The notes: generated by a model not told the origin, from the sequence alone. 64,000 nucleotides of DNA from Kryptolebias marmoratus (GCF_001649575.2 NC_051449.1:11984267-12048266), one strand, 5' to 3'; shown: positions 39,801-51,451, counted from the stretch's first letter. Numbers and translations are program-made.

Positions 39801-42800
39801 TTCATTGTGCTTTTTAAAGTATCCTACCTCACTTTTTTGTTGTTTCTCATGACTAGGCACCAAAGCTGTTTGAGGAGCCAGCAGTTCATCCAACTGCTGT
39901 CATTTCTGAGAAATGTCAGGTAAATCCAACCCACACGTCAGATACTTTCTCTTTACTCTACTAGATATTTGAAAATTCTTTTGAATTCAGAGTTTAAAAA
40001 AACTAAAGATTTAATATTTTGTTTGCTAAGTCCTAAATGTGTTTTACGACAATCTGTTTATTGTGTAGTATGCGTGTATTCCTGAGTTGTGTTAGTGTTT
40101 GGGTTCTGCACACAGATGGGATCAGACAGTATGATCGGAGCTCTGTGCCAGATAGCAGATAAGACTTCCATAAAAAGATCCACTATCGGGAACTCCACCA
40201 CCGTGAAGGAGAAGGTCAAAGTCACCAACTCCATCATCATGCATGGGGTTACTATTGAGGAAGGGTGAGAACACACACGTCTGTAAACACACGTGCTCAC
40301 ACTTGTTGAAAACTTGTATTCTCAAGTCTTTAAAAAAAAGAAAGATTCCAAAGACATTTGTTAAATACCTTTATCTGTCCTCATTTTTCACTTTTACTCT
40401 GAATCATGGGCAGCAATGGTTTATAAGTAAAACAAATATGCTAATCTGTGTTCAATTTTTAAAGTCTTATAAATCTCAACTATCAAAGCATGACATTTTC
40501 CCTCCTTTGATGTTAATTTTCCTATTTTAATAATAAAAGGTGTGATGTATTTTCTCTTTCACTGCACATATTTTCACTATGCTTTCTTGATGCTCTAACC
40601 TAAATGATGTGTGTGTGGGACAGATGTTCACATATGTGTGTGTGTGCATTGATAGGAGGTGTAGCAGGTCTTGTCTTTTGTGCTCTCTGAGGTCAAATAG
40701 CAATCGCTGTGTGAACAAAGCATCTATTAGTGTGCGACCAGCCAAAGACCAGTGCCAAACAAGCACAGAGCTGCTGAAGTGAAACACAGCATTCATATTT
40801 CTGCTGAGATATGAGAGATGTCTCCTTGAAAGTTAAATCACACCTAAATTAATTATTTGTATCATAATGCTTGTTCTTTAATGTTCCTATAACCCCATTT
40901 TTATCACATTAGGTTTGAAGAAGTAAGACTTGACACATCTGTGATGACATATTCACAAATGAATTTACTTTTACTATTTTCATTAGCTATTTTTATGATT
41001 TATATTTGTCCTTTTATTATATTTTTATGTTTGTTTGTTTTTAGTTGTTTGTAAAAAAAAAAATAAAAAAATGTGGAAATTTCCAACCACCAAACCTCCC
41101 CAGAATTGGCCTAAATGTTTAAAAATGTGCAGCTTTTGCAAATCAGATGTTTAAATAGCACTGTTCCAATTCTTTCAAGATTTAAAGACCACATAAAGGA
41201 ACTAAAATAGGCTCCAACTCATCTATGGAAAAAAAATAAAAGTAATCTGCTTCATAAGTTTATAGTGACAGTACAAACAGCCAACTCTGAGTACTGATGT
41301 GGCATGATGAACATTTGCGGACAATGAAGATTGAGCTCAACTTGAAGAACTGACTGCTCGGTTGCAACAAAGAGAACTTGTACAGGGAGCAGCAGTGGCT
41401 ACAGTAGAATTAGCATCTAGATTGATCTGTTTAGTCTCTTAGCCAAAAATCTTGGTGGAAAGAGACTCATCTTGGCCTTGAGTCCAGATTTTAATGCACT
41501 CATTCACAGGCTCCTTTTCTTTTATCTCAATTTCTTACTCCTCCTTCTTTTCTTTTCATCAAGGCCCCAACACCATTGCTCCCTCTCTTTCTGTCCCTTA
41601 CCATCTTTTCTTAAGCCTTTCGGGGACCCCAGCCAGCCACCCTCATCATGCCCGTGTAGGTGCACGCACAAAGCCATGAAAGAATGAGAGAGATGGGAGA
41701 AGGGAAGAAAGAAGCGAAGGGAAAGCAAGCTAGCACGCAAGAAAGAAATTGCAATTCTTTCTTTTCTTCCTTTTGAGGACATAAGAAGGAAGGAGAAAGA
41801 AGGAAAGAAAGAGCCAGTATGAGGGGATTAGCAGACCCTAGGCATGTCGCAGAAACCCCTCGCATTTCTGGTTTCTTTGTTTGGAGCTGACCAGAGCTTG
41901 TTGACAAAGCACTGCGTGTTTAGGAAGGGGGATAGTAGGGGTCAACTTTATAGGGGGGTTGGCACAGGAGGTGGGGGTCGATGTGTGTATACGTGTTTGT
42001 GTATGTGTGTGTGTTTGTGTAATGGGGAGGGAGGATGTGGGGGTCATGACAAGGAGGAGCCCTGGTGTTAGTAATTAGTGGTGTTTCAGCTTCGAAGCTT
42101 CTTTGGTGGTCTCTCTTTCTCTCTAATGTTACAAAACTCTGAATCTTGTAATCTCCCATCACCAACTACCACCACCACCTCCTAGGTAGTCACTTAAACA
42201 CACACGCGCGCACACACACACACACTGGCCTAACCACCTGAATAAAATAGACTAATACAAACTTGTGTGTGTGTGAGGTACATAGGGCCAAGTGTGTGTG
42301 CGTCACAGCCTGGGCAAGACCCACCTGTGTTCTCCGCTGGGCTTCCAGAGCTACTGAAACACACACATTCTCTATCTCACACACACTTGCACATACACGC
42401 CCTTTATGGTTAGTCGGCGCTGGACACAGAAGACCGTCTGTGTCTGTCTCCAAGAATTTTATGGTGATGGTTTGGCTGAATGTGAGCATGCACGGTGGGT
42501 TGGCACTGCCAGCTCAGACCTTAACACACACACACAAGGTGCTCACAAACTAGGTCGCTGTTATTATTGCCTAACATATATGCTAATGACATGTCATTAA
42601 GTTCAGCTGATTGGATATTTTAGAGTTTTTATAGCAGGTTTGAGGATCCTTGATGTGGAGGGAAAAGACTGAGCTCTGCTGTGGCTCTCTGTCCACTCTG
42701 TTTGCGCTGTGAGCGGCCAACTGTGGAAGGAAGGCTGCGGTTGGAGGTTCTCTGGCGTGTGTGTATGCATGTGCAGTCGTGTTGATGCAAAAGGGCCCGG

Positions 42801-45800
42801 ACAACATGTAGCTAAGTTGAAAAATAATGTTTCGACACTAATGGGTCACTGACTTGCGTCCTTGAAGTTGCCACGTAAGAGACATTTATGAGTGAATTTA
42901 GCTTCAAAGCTGTTGTTTTACTTCTTAGATTCAGTAAAGTCACTTTAAAGTCTATTTTAAAGTTTGCTTCTCTATTATTCTTTTTTTTTTTTTGATCAAC
43001 CACTGCTGCATCTGGTTTTAGTTTTCTTCCCTCTACCTGAAGGAGTGCTAGACTGTCGATGTTATCTCCTTTCTGTGCACAGACGACCACCTTTTAATGC
43101 AGAAATTTAATGTCAAGTCGACACAGTTCACAGAATTTGTATCTTTCATTTTCAGATGTAACATCCAGGGCAGTGTGATCTGCAGTAATGCAATTATTGG
43201 CAGAGGAGCAGACCTCAAATATTGTTTGGTGGGAAATGGACAAAGAATCGAACCAGAAGGTGAGACCAAAAAAACACACACACACATTATTATCATTATT
43301 ATTGATAAGATTGTCAGCACATACTCTAAGTGATAAGTTCCTATCAAATACTCCTAATTTGTGATATCAATACAAAAAAATTAGGATTTGGATTGATTAA
43401 AAAGGCAAAATACCATCTAAAAATAGCAGCTCATCTGGTATCTACCACATGTGGCGTCATGTGAGGGGTTCTGCAACAAAGCTGAATATGCAGCGTGTTT
43501 TAGATTGTATGTAAGCTGCTGTCTGCTGTGTATGAACAAACAACCCAGCGGCACACTTTGCAAAATAACAATACTGGTAGAAGAGTTGAGCTTGATGGTC
43601 GACTGCCCGCATGAGGAATTTTTTTTGTGTACCGTGCCCAAGCATATAATGTCAGGATCTCGTTATGCATCAGTCTTGACAAAAGTAATATTTGATGACG
43701 CATGCTTTTGGAGTCTTGCTTTTGTAACAGAAGACAAGTGTTATTTGTTCAGTTCCTATTAAGATCATACTCAGTTTTTCTAGTTCGCATACAAGTAAAT
43801 GTTTAAAAAAAAACACATTCAATGGTCATATCAAGGATTGTTGATGTGTTATGAAAGTTTAGAATATTTTTCAATACTTTACAAGGTGTTGACCAGCTGA
43901 TTATAAAGTAAAAAGATTATATTGTTCAAAACGAAATGATTTCTCGTTAATTTTGTGAATTTTGCAGTAAAATGACTTACGTAAAAATGACGCTATAATT
44001 GTAACTGTGTACTTACACGCGAAGTGGACAAAGTAACAACAATATTCCAAATAAATGCTTTTCATTGGAACGTTTTATGTCCAAGTTTTGTTGTTTATTT
44101 CCTAATCCTGCTGCTTGTCTGTGGCTGACTCAAATAAGGTGTTAATTTATGTGTGTGGTATCTGTTTATAGGTGCCAAGCATTCAGAGCCAACAATCAAA
44201 GTTTCTTTAACCCAAAGTCTGATTTGTCATATTTATTATTAGTTGATTTTATTTTAATCTTCTTGTCCCCAAAGCTAGCTGTTTGTATGTGTATGACTGT
44301 GTCTATGTGTGTGTTACATTGATGGAGAGGTTAGAGAGCAGGGCCAGAACAGGACCACCCGGAATTCAACAGCAGCAGCCTGCAGCCACATCCACACACA
44401 CATACACACACACACACACACGCAAATCCTTAAACATGTAAGAAATAGGGAGCAAGCTTGGCCACCAGACTGAGCAGCCTAATTGAGTGAACAGCAGGGA
44501 GCTCCAGGCAACAAGCGTTTGAATTTGAGATAAAAACGTATTAAAATGAAACAGTTGAGACCGCTTTGGGGCAACCGGCGTGTCATTGCTGTGCAACAAA
44601 GCTTATCTTGCATTAGCATCCTTATTTCCTTTTATTTTTATTGGAAAGTTGCATTATGGTATTGAACTCAAGAAACTTGGGCAGAAGTCACAGAATTGTT
44701 GCACAAAAACTGTAAAAGTACATAAAACTCTAGTTTCCATTTTGGTGTCGGTCTTTGTTTTTCAATATCTGTTTTTCTTATCCTGCATAATCTTACAAAG
44801 CACAAATACTGGCTTTTAGAATGCTTTTTTTTGTTTTAAATTAATATTTTTTTAAAGTAAATCTGTGTAGTAGACATAGTGTTCTGTATTTATATTGTAC
44901 ATAGCGGTGAAGAGTCAAATTTATTCAAATAGCCACAAATTGCAGGGGTTTTTTTGTTTGCGAAGAAAACACATAAGACTAAATAAAATCATAACCATAA
45001 TTGAAAACATTATAGATTTACAAGAAAACACAAAAATATATGTGTTCTGGAATCATCAGGTGGCTTTTTATCATAATAATCTAGCCTTTTAACAGAGTCA
45101 AAATAAAAGTAAAATTAGATTTTAAAAAGGTGGTGAAGGTAAAATCCACTGTTCAGTTTAAATCCCTCCACAGGGGTTTGCAGTCATTCAGTCTTCGTGT
45201 TACTGATTATGTATAACCTAATATTAAACGGAAAGCTTCCCTTTCCTCTTCTTTATATTGTATTCCCATTAAAATGTTTGAATAAACACAATATTGCAGC
45301 TTGTTGCCAATGTAGCTGGCTGACCGTAGACTGCTAAAGCCATTAGCCTCCCACCCCACTGCTGAGGCTGTTAGCAGCCAAAGACCACCCTGATAGCCTG
45401 AGACAAACAGACACACACATTGCATTCATATTGGTCCATTGGGTGTTGATATGTAAAAGATGAATACCTCCTTCCAAGCGCTTTGATCTCTGTTTTTACA
45501 GTAACTGTAAAGAAATGCGACTCTTTTCATTCTTTCAGTCTTCCTCCTGTGTGTTGATGATGTCTATGCTTGGAGCAATCTGTTCACATTAAAATCTCAC
45601 TTATCTGCGTTTGGCTGGATGTTAAACAGTTCAACGTTCTTTTCAACAATTTAGGCTTGTACCTCCATGGTATCACAGCCCGAGGAAAAGAAGTTTGGTG
45701 TTAATACAACTAAACAAAAATACTGCTTTCTGACAGTTCATCTGGCTTTCTTTCTTTTCCTTTTCACTCCCCATCTCTTCTTCCTCCTCCTGCTGTCCCA

Positions 45801-46851
45801 TGCTCCATTTGTCCTCCTCTTCACACAACAGTGCTAAGCTCATTCTGAGCAACAGATTCCTTCACACTAAAACCGGTCTGTGTGGATGGAACATTGCTCT
45901 CTACCACCGTTTACTTTGGATCAGCACTGGTAACTTGGTGACGGAGGGATCTGAGGAGGAGTTGTGGCTGTGCTCCTTGTTCTGGACTAGCTTTGGGTTG
46001 AGAGTGTTGATTAAGAAAGCTAAACTCGGTTTTAGCTGAAAATTGAAGCAAATGATTATTTTGTAAGGGTTTAAGTCTAGCAGTTTGTTTTTGTTTTATT
46101 ACAATTCAAGATTACACAGTGAAGCACACTCTGCTGAAGCAAATTAAGACACTAATGTAATTTTTAATGGACCCAAACAAACAGAAAATGAAGGAGAACG
46201 TAAACAAATCAGTGTAAAGTGAAATAAAGTTGAAGCTCAAAACATAAATACAAGTTTCAACTAAGAAAGAATTCAGGTCTCCTAAATGAGTTTGGGTAGT
46301 CAGACCACAAGCACCCCTTCCTGCATCAATATATAGATATTTTTGCTTCCCTAATAGAATATTAGAATATTTTTTTAAATGTACATTGACTGAAATTTCA
46401 CTAAACGTTCAGGCAGTCAAGAAGCTCTTGTTACAATCGTTTCATGACAGGATGTAGAAATGTTGCTTACCCATTGGTTGACACTTTACTTGTATAGTTG
46501 TTTCTTAACTTTGTTAATGTATAAAACTCCCACCCTCACCTTGTGTTACATATTTACCATTAACCCAACTCTTGGGGTTGTGCTGTCGCAGTTGAATAGA
46601 ATAATTCTTGGTCACTCTCAGATCAAGTATTGCAGCATCTTAGAGGTGGTTTTACCTATTTTAAAAGTTAAAACAAATCCAGTTAAAACAAATATTCTTT
46701 TCAACCATAATAATCGTCAGAGGTGGACTGGGAAGGTCTGATGTCAATGTCTTTATTTAGGTCTGTCGTTTAAAACCAAAGTTTCTTTCCTTTTGCAGCT
46801 GAGCGGACGAACGAGGTCATTGTTGGAATGGATCAGCTGATGGAGATCTAG
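24686..46851 (+). CDS. eif2b3: eIF2B gamma subunit (translation initiation factor), 11 coding exons
   Basis: Gamma subunit of eIF2B, the cytosolic guanine-nucleotide exchange factor that recycles eIF2-GDP to eIF2-GTP. In the decamer, gamma pairs with catalytic epsilon. Coding exons: 24686-24833, 26754-26911, 32950-33109, 33240-33351, 37265-37354, 38954-39090, 39350-39540, 39857-39919, 40116-40264, 43156-43259, 46799-46851. The sum is 1365 nt, giving 454 residues plus TAG; human is 452. All phases join without a break. Residues 3-about 300 form the nucleotidyltransferase-like domain with the signature [10 protein letters not shown] (7-16) and [13 protein letters not shown] (23-35). The conserved [20 protein letters not shown] lies at about 108-127 and [13 protein letters not shown] at about 200-212. 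A variable charged linker (about 245-268) precedes the left-handed beta-helix hexapeptide region (about 350-450), and the protein ends DQLMEI. The start has no upstream in-frame competitor and matches the family N-terminus. Loss of human EIF2B3 function causes vanishing white matter disease. The gene appears intact. Confidence 0.97.
24834..26753 (+). other. EIF2B3 intron 1
   Basis: 1920 bp, GT-AG, very AT-rich with poly-A and AATAAT runs near 25490-25620. Nothing else recognised. Confidence 0.85.
26754..26911 (+). CDS. eif2b3: EIF2B3 coding exon 2 (residues 50-102)
   Basis: Acceptor TGTTTTCAG, donor AAG|GTGTGT. It encodes [14 protein letters not shown] and the [10 protein letters not shown] segment, which aligns with the mammalian MGTADSLRYI. 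Confidence 0.95.
26912..32949 (+). other. EIF2B3 intron 2
   Basis: 6038 bp, the largest intron. AT-rich, with a CTCF-like core near 28778-28792, a GC-richer T/G patch near 30990-31200 and a short MITE-like element at 31831-32124. ORFs inside (for example 28936-29295) look random. Confidence 0.8.
31831..32124. mobile_element. Possible MITE with TAGGGC/GCCCTA ends in EIF2B3 intron 2
   Basis: The segment begins TAGGGCCACACAGATTTGTG and ends ATATTGTCCAGCCCTA. These match a fish element type whose ends read TAGGGCTG-ACGATAT. The interior has the ATATTGTGATGACGATT text seen in such elements. The ends are imperfect inverted repeats and no clear target-site duplication was found. Confidence 0.4.
32950..33109 (+). 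CDS. eif2b3: EIF2B3 coding exon 3 (residues 103-155)
   Basis: Acceptor TTTCTCTGCAG, donor G|GTAAGA. It encodes [20 protein letters not shown] and ends [10 protein letters not shown], nearly identical to the mammalian exon. Confidence 0.96.
33240..33351 (+). CDS. eif2b3: EIF2B3 coding exon 4 (residues 156-192)
   Basis: Acceptor TTTTCCACCAG, donor AA|GTAAGT. It encodes [20 protein letters not shown] and the [17 protein letters not shown] segment. It is separated from exon 3 by a 130-bp intron. Confidence 0.96.
33352..37264 (+). other. EIF2B3 intron 4
   Basis: 3913 bp. It carries an (AC)n tract at 33984-34003 and a CpG-containing segment at about 35340-35520 with two inverted TGACGCA motifs. 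No internal gene was seen. Confidence 0.8.
33984..34003. repeat. (AC)n microsatellite in EIF2B3 intron 4
   Basis: About 10 uninterrupted AC units. Confidence 0.95.
37265..37354 (+). CDS. eif2b3: EIF2B3 coding exon 5 (residues 193-222)
   Basis: Acceptor TTTGATCTGCAG, donor AA|GTAAGT. It encodes [20 protein letters not shown] and the VIDFLTEN segment, a highly conserved core of the nucleotidyltransferase-like domain. Confidence 0.96.
37355..38953 (+). other. EIF2B3 intron 5
   Basis: 1599 bp, with a T/C-rich stretch near 38390-38520. No gene, RNA or named repeat recognised. Confidence 0.8.
38954..39090 (+). CDS. eif2b3: EIF2B3 coding exon 6 (residues 223-268)
   Basis: Acceptor TTGTTTCTTAG. 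It encodes [19 protein letters not shown], which is conserved, then a polar linker ending NNGSTNH. The donor CATG|GTTATT is weak. Reading on into the intron meets TGA five codons later, and only this donor gives the phase needed by exon 7. Confidence 0.9.
39350..39540 (+). CDS. eif2b3: EIF2B3 coding exon 7 (residues 269-332)
   Basis: Acceptor CTCTTGTTAG, donor CTG|GTAAGT. It encodes [20 protein letters not shown] and the conserved [19 protein letters not shown] segment, then AAYIEANRL. Confidence 0.96.
39857..39919 (+). CDS. eif2b3: EIF2B3 coding exon 8 (residues 333-353)
   Basis: A 63-nt, phase-0 exon, too short for most ORF scans. Acceptor CATGACTAG, donor CAG|GTAAAT. It encodes [20 protein letters not shown] plus one Gln, shorter than and divergent from the human segment. 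It corresponds to the start of the beta-helix. Confidence 0.9.
40116..40264 (+). CDS. eif2b3: EIF2B3 coding exon 9 (residues 354-402)
   Basis: Acceptor TCTGCACACAG, donor GG|GTGAGA. It encodes [20 protein letters not shown] and the [17 protein letters not shown] hexapeptide coils. Confidence 0.95.
40265..43155 (+). other. EIF2B3 intron 9
   Basis: 2891 bp. It contains a purine-rich run (about 41675-41815), a G-rich run with four or more G-tracts (41925-41980) and a compound CA/CG tract at 42199-42225. ORFs on both strands here are products of simple sequence. Confidence 0.8.
42199..42225. repeat. (CA)n with CG interruption, EIF2B3 intron 9
   Basis: An alternating purine-pyrimidine tract, CACACACGCGCGCACACACA type, able to adopt Z-DNA. 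Confidence 0.9.
43156..43259 (+). CDS. eif2b3: EIF2B3 coding exon 10 (residues 403-437)
   Basis: Acceptor TTTCATTTTCAG, donor G|GTGAGA. It encodes [20 protein letters not shown] and [14 protein letters not shown], the last coils of the left-handed beta-helix. Confidence 0.96.
43260..46798 (+). other. EIF2B3 intron 10
   Basis: 3539 bp. It holds a (CA)n tract at 44392-44421, a possible diverged retroelement tail near 44915-44950 and two 8-of-9 Gli-type matches (44353-44361, 45383-45391) that chance could explain. No gene seen. Confidence 0.8.
44392..44421. repeat. (CA)n microsatellite in EIF2B3 intron 10
   Basis: A run of CA units with one TA interruption. Confidence 0.92.
46799..46851 (+). 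CDS. eif2b3: EIF2B3 coding exon 11 (residues 438-454 and stop)
   Basis: Acceptor CCTTTTGCAG. It encodes [17 protein letters not shown] then TAG, matching the mammalian C-terminus NEVIVGNDQLMEI almost exactly. Confidence 0.97.
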
Positions 46852-47010
46852 CTTTTTCATGAAGGAGAAAACGTCCCCTCATTAACTGACCTGAGAGCAG
46901 AAAACCAAGAGAAGAACTTCTTCCTCAGCTGACTGACCACAGAAGCTTGGACACTGCTTGACTGTTGTACTTTTTTTTCTTCTTTTTAATAAAGGCAAAT
47001 CGACTTCAAC
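46852..47010 (+). promoter_or_regulatory. eif2b3: EIF2B3 3' UTR and polyadenylation signal
   Basis: A short 3' untranslated region with AATAAA at 46988-46993, 137 nt after the stop codon. A TTGTGTGTTTTTGC U/GU-rich element lies at about 47047. Cleavage is likely near 47005-47020. Confidence 0.75.
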
Positions 47011-47391
47011 TCGGGAATTTTTGGCGTTTCTATTTCTTTTACAACAATTGTGTGTTTTTGCTTTTGCAGAATAAGTAAATGAGTTGGATCTTTTCTTCCT
47101 TTACAAGCACCTTTTGACTGATGGCATCGAGCGGATCTTAGCCATCCTGTCACCGCACCACCTATTATCAGATCATTTTTGTCTCCTAATAGCAGTACTC
47201 GGTTACAGTGTTCCAGAGGGAGGAGCACAGGCTCGCACACTTTTGAATGCGTGTGTGTAGGTGTTTACACATGCACGCTGTGCAGCTGTGAGGACCAGAG
47301 ACGGAGGGAGAAAGCAGTGGGAGGAGTGGCCACAATGGCGTGGGGGGGTTAAGTTTATTTGTACACAAAAATGGTGTATGTGTAGGCCCTG

Positions 47392-47400
47392 GACCACCCA
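47392..47400 (+). promoter_or_regulatory. Perfect Gli consensus 9-mer
   Basis: An exact GACCACCCA lies 0.5 kb beyond the EIF2B3 stop codon and 8.8 kb upstream of the ptch2 start codon. Ptch genes are induced through this motif by Gli factors, so the site is well placed for a ptch2 enhancer. Function is inferred from the motif and position only. Confidence 0.45.
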
Positions 47401-48674
47401 GCTTGATCTTGTATCAGTTAACGCCGACACCCCGCCCTGACACACACACACAAACGCAGCCGAGGAGGAAACTGACTCACGTCTGATGCTTTTCTTTCCT
47501 TTTTCTTCTCGTCTTCCACTTTCTTCTTTCTCTGCTGTCACAAAATTTATTGCATTCCAATGGCAGAGTTTTTTCTTAAATTACAGGTTTGAAGTTTCTT
47601 AGTCATGTAGGAAACAGATGCTGACAGGGATGTCTGCGGGGATGTATTGTGTGTATGTGTGTGATTTCTTTCTCTTCTTTTGTTTTTCCTGTTGTGTCTG
47701 TGGCCTTGATCGAGTCATTTAAAGAGTCTCTTGTGGCCCGATTATGTGATGCATGTGTATGAGAGGAATGTGGATGCATTTTTCTTCTGTACTCAGCTTC
47801 AAAACCTCTTATTTGACTTTATGCCAAATATTGCTTTATTGCTTCGTACTTCGTTCAAAAGAAACTGCTTCGAAATACTTCACTAGAGCAAATATGTAAC
47901 TGTTATCAGGTTGCACATTTCACGAACATCAACACGCACACAAAAAAAAAGGTTGTCAACCAAATGAAAGTAAAACATATACAAGTCGTAATATATGCAG
48001 AGAAAATAAAATGAAACAGCTGGTGATGGGACAAAAAAGGTGAGAAAATGAGCCTATAATTTTTAGAACACCATTTTGTTTCTCATACATTTAAAAACCA
48101 ACAACATCATCACTTTAGTTGATTTATCTAAAAGTTTGTGGTTTCTGGCATTATTTCTGATTCGTAACAAAAGATTTTCTCTTTAACTAGTTAAAATGAT
48201 TACAGGTTAGTTGTGACAGGATGTGATCCCAGTCGAGTCATATGGTCACATGACAAGAATCCTGACAGTACAGCTCTTAAGTGTGAATATTGTGCTGAAA
48301 ACATGAACTTCCATCACAGAATCCTCTTCATGCTGTAGAAATGGCTTCAGTTCACTGATTAAAATACTTCATTATTTATGGTTTTTTTCCTCTACAATCA
48401 TCTCACCTGTTTTTGTACCCACTGAAATTGGAAAAAAAATCCACTTTTACGTTCAAAAGGGACAATTCATATCTCCATACCTCAGTGTTATTCCTTCATT
48501 TTCCCTTCTGGTACGCCGTACCTTACACACCATAACCATTTCACTCACAGCAAGCATTTTGGCAAATAAATGTTATGATGTTCAATTGTTCTCATCAGCG
48601 CACACCAACAAAAAAGGCGAAGGTGCATGGTGATGTTTTGCCAGTGTCTGTGTGTGTTCATGTGTCTGTCTGTT

Positions 48675-48795
48675 AGCAAAGTATTTCACGAACCACTGGA
48701 CAGATTTGACTAAATCTTGAATGTAATCAATAGATGTACCTCTACAACACCACATTTTCACAGACTATCTGAGTCATAGCCATAGTCATTTGTAA
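48675..48795 (+). repeat. Dispersed 'CAAGATGGC' repeat family, copy 6 (5' module only)
   Basis: It carries GTTAGCAAAGTATTTCACG, AACCACTGGACAGATTTGAC and AGATGTACCTCTACAAC, the 5' module of the family. It lacks the CAAGATGGC block. Copy 7 follows in the same orientation. Confidence 0.65.
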
Positions 48796-48867
48796 CACAT
48801 TTCAAGGGATACTCTTTATGTTAAATCTTTGCTTGAAACTTTAGCATTAACTGTTAGAGGCAACCCT

Positions 48868-48960
48868 GTTTGTTTGCAAAATATCTCACAAACCACTGAA
48901 CAAATTCGAATGAAGCATTCAGAAAATAATCGTTGCATGTAAATATACAACTGCTAGGCC
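48868..48960 (+). repeat. Dispersed 'CAAGATGGC' repeat family, copy 7 (5' module only)
   Basis: It carries GCAAAATATCTCACAAACCA, CTGAACAAATTCGAATGAAG and a TACAACTG end. This is the second half of a tandem doublet with copy 6. Confidence 0.65.
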
Positions 48961-50109
48961 TTTAATATTGCAACAAAAAAGATCAACAACAGTTTATTTT
49001 TTGTGAATTGTTTCAGATTTTGGAACTTGTAGCCTGTTACTGACATGCTAACAAAGACTGAACATGTTAGTGTGAAGACCCATTTGTTACCTGTAGCTGT
49101 AAAGTCATAAAACCAACAATTAAGGTTCACGTGCCGTTTTACTCAACTGTGTTGACCTTTTTAGCAATATACCCACTCTGACCCCTGTCTTCGACCACAC
49201 AGTGATATCTAACAGCTGCTTGTGTTTAGGCAGAAGTTTGTATATTTGTACAAAGACCACAGAGTTCCTTCAGTACAACCCCACCCATATCTGAGCCTGC
49301 CTTTAAGCACATACATGTGTCAGCTCCCGTGTGTGTGTGTGTGTTAGTGCAAACTCACCTGTACCAATGATCATTTTAATCTTCTGTTGTAAAAAAAAAA
49401 AAAACACATAAACAACCTCTAACACCCCTGTAAGCAAGATTCATATACAAATGTGCGTGCTTGCAGATGTGGACTTCTAACACGAAGACTTAGATCAGAT
49501 GCCCGGGTGTCTGGTGGTGTTTGTTTCTGCTGCCTTGTTGTAACTGGGATTTTTTAAAATATAAATTATGCATCCCAAACAAAAACAGCACCAGTGAGGG
49601 GAGAAGTGATCTGCAAAATAAAACATTTTGATGCACAAATTGTTCTTTGGAACTTTTGCAGCTGTACATCTGGTGTTGGCAACCAAGACATAAACCTAGA
49701 ATTTATTTTGCCCTGAGTGCATTTTTTTTTTTGTCTGTCTGTGGTGAGCATTTGTGTCTGATTGTTATGGATAAAAAGTGCACTTTTTTGTTGGTATTTG
49801 CACAAAGATTCATAGATATAGAGAATATATGAAGACTGACAAATTTTTGGAAAATGGCTATAAGCTGATGGGGGAAGTTTAAAATAAGGTCGGTGGTGTT
49901 AGGATAAATCCATCTCATGTCGCTTCATGTTAAACTGGCAGCATCTCATTTCTCAATTGTGCCTTCAAATATCCAGGTTGACTGGTAGTTTAAGAAGCAG
50001 TTAATCAAAAGTTTGAGTTTAAGACATTAGGTGTAATATCTATTGCCTGCTGCCGAAATCAAGAGGAGATCATGGTTTTGCCTGTGCGTGTTTGCTTCTC
50101 TATAGCGTT

Positions 50110-50240
50110 GACAAAATCTCTTTTTATTGAAACACTGATTAACTTCTCCAACTGCTTAACTGTTGGTATCAACCCAATTCAAGATGGCTACCACTGCTAA
50201 TCAACCTGAAAAAACACAAAAAGGGTTTTGACTGCCAAGA
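50110..50240 (+). repeat. Dispersed 'CAAGATGGC' repeat family, copy 8 (fragment)
   Basis: A central fragment: GTATCAACCCAATTCAAGAT, GGCTACCACTGCTAATCAAC and CACAAAAAGGGTTTTGACTG. Confidence 0.65.
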
Positions 50241-51451
50241 ACTGGAGAAAGCATATATGAGATTCTCAGTCCGTGTGGAATAAATGGGGTTTCACAAAAT
50301 GAATTAGGTGATAAAGCAAGGAAAACTGTTGAGCCAGAACAGGAAGTTTCGCTCCTGTCATTTCCCCAAAGTGTAGAAATATGAAATTTAAAAAACGGAC
50401 CAGATGGATGAAAGAGACAAATGTGCGACACACAGATGTACACAGATGCACAGAGAGGTGTTGGGTGGGGTCTGAGCTCTGGGTGGGGGGTTGCTGGAGT
50501 AGATGGGTGGCTTCATTGCTCGAGGGCTGATTGTGGGTGAGCAAGAGACACTCTCACACACACGGCGCAAAGCAGGCCACCCAAGTGGTAGTCAGTCAGA
50601 AACCTGCGTGTGTTTGCCGCTGACCCCTACACATTAGCACAACACTTCCTCAATTTGTCTTCTGTGTTCTTCGACCACAAATGAATTTCCTCCCGCCCTC
50701 TTTTTTCTTTTTTTTTTCCACACACTACCTTTCAAGATGTGAGCATCCCCCCACCTCCAACCATCAGCACCACCAAACTCACACAAACACACCAAATCCT
50801 CCCCATCACCAACATAAATGTCTGAAAACACACATGCAAACACTCTTTTTGCAAACCTTAGCTGCTTGTGTCCCACTTTGCTAAATAACTTAACATTGAG
50901 TTGTTGCTTGATAGCGGTGGAGCCTTTTGAAAGAAAAAGTTGGAATAAAATACAAAAACCTTAATCTTAGTTGGAGTGTTATGGGTGGAACTGCAAACAG
51001 ATTGTTTCAAATCTTTCAAACTGAGCACTTTTCCCTTAAACAGCAAATGTTTTGTTATATCTTTATTTTGTCTGAACTTTTATGGCAGTTTCAGCCCACT
51101 GAAACTAATATATTGTTTCATTTTACATTATGGCTACTTATAATAAGTCTAAAATGTCCTACCTTTTGAAACTGACCAAGATTTTTTTTTTATCTTAAAA
51201 TATGTCATTTTTGTTCAGAAGGAGAAAAATTCATCAAAAAACATCTGACAAAGGTGGCGATGATGTTTGTTGTCTCAAATTGGTGAGATGGAGTTTTCTC
51301 TCTTTTTTCTATTGCTTGCAAATCCCAAAAGCGCAGCACCTTTTTGAAGCCACACATTTCAGCTGTGTTTGCTCCCAGACATATATATATGCACATTTCT
51401 TTGCTTGTGAGGTCCTGTGCTTTCTTTTAAATCCGCAGGTCTGAGTTTGCA

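Noticed and set aside
43451..43762. 103-codon ORF in EIF2B3 intron 10
   Set aside because: Lies between proven exons, with no splice sites in the needed phases and no recognised family.
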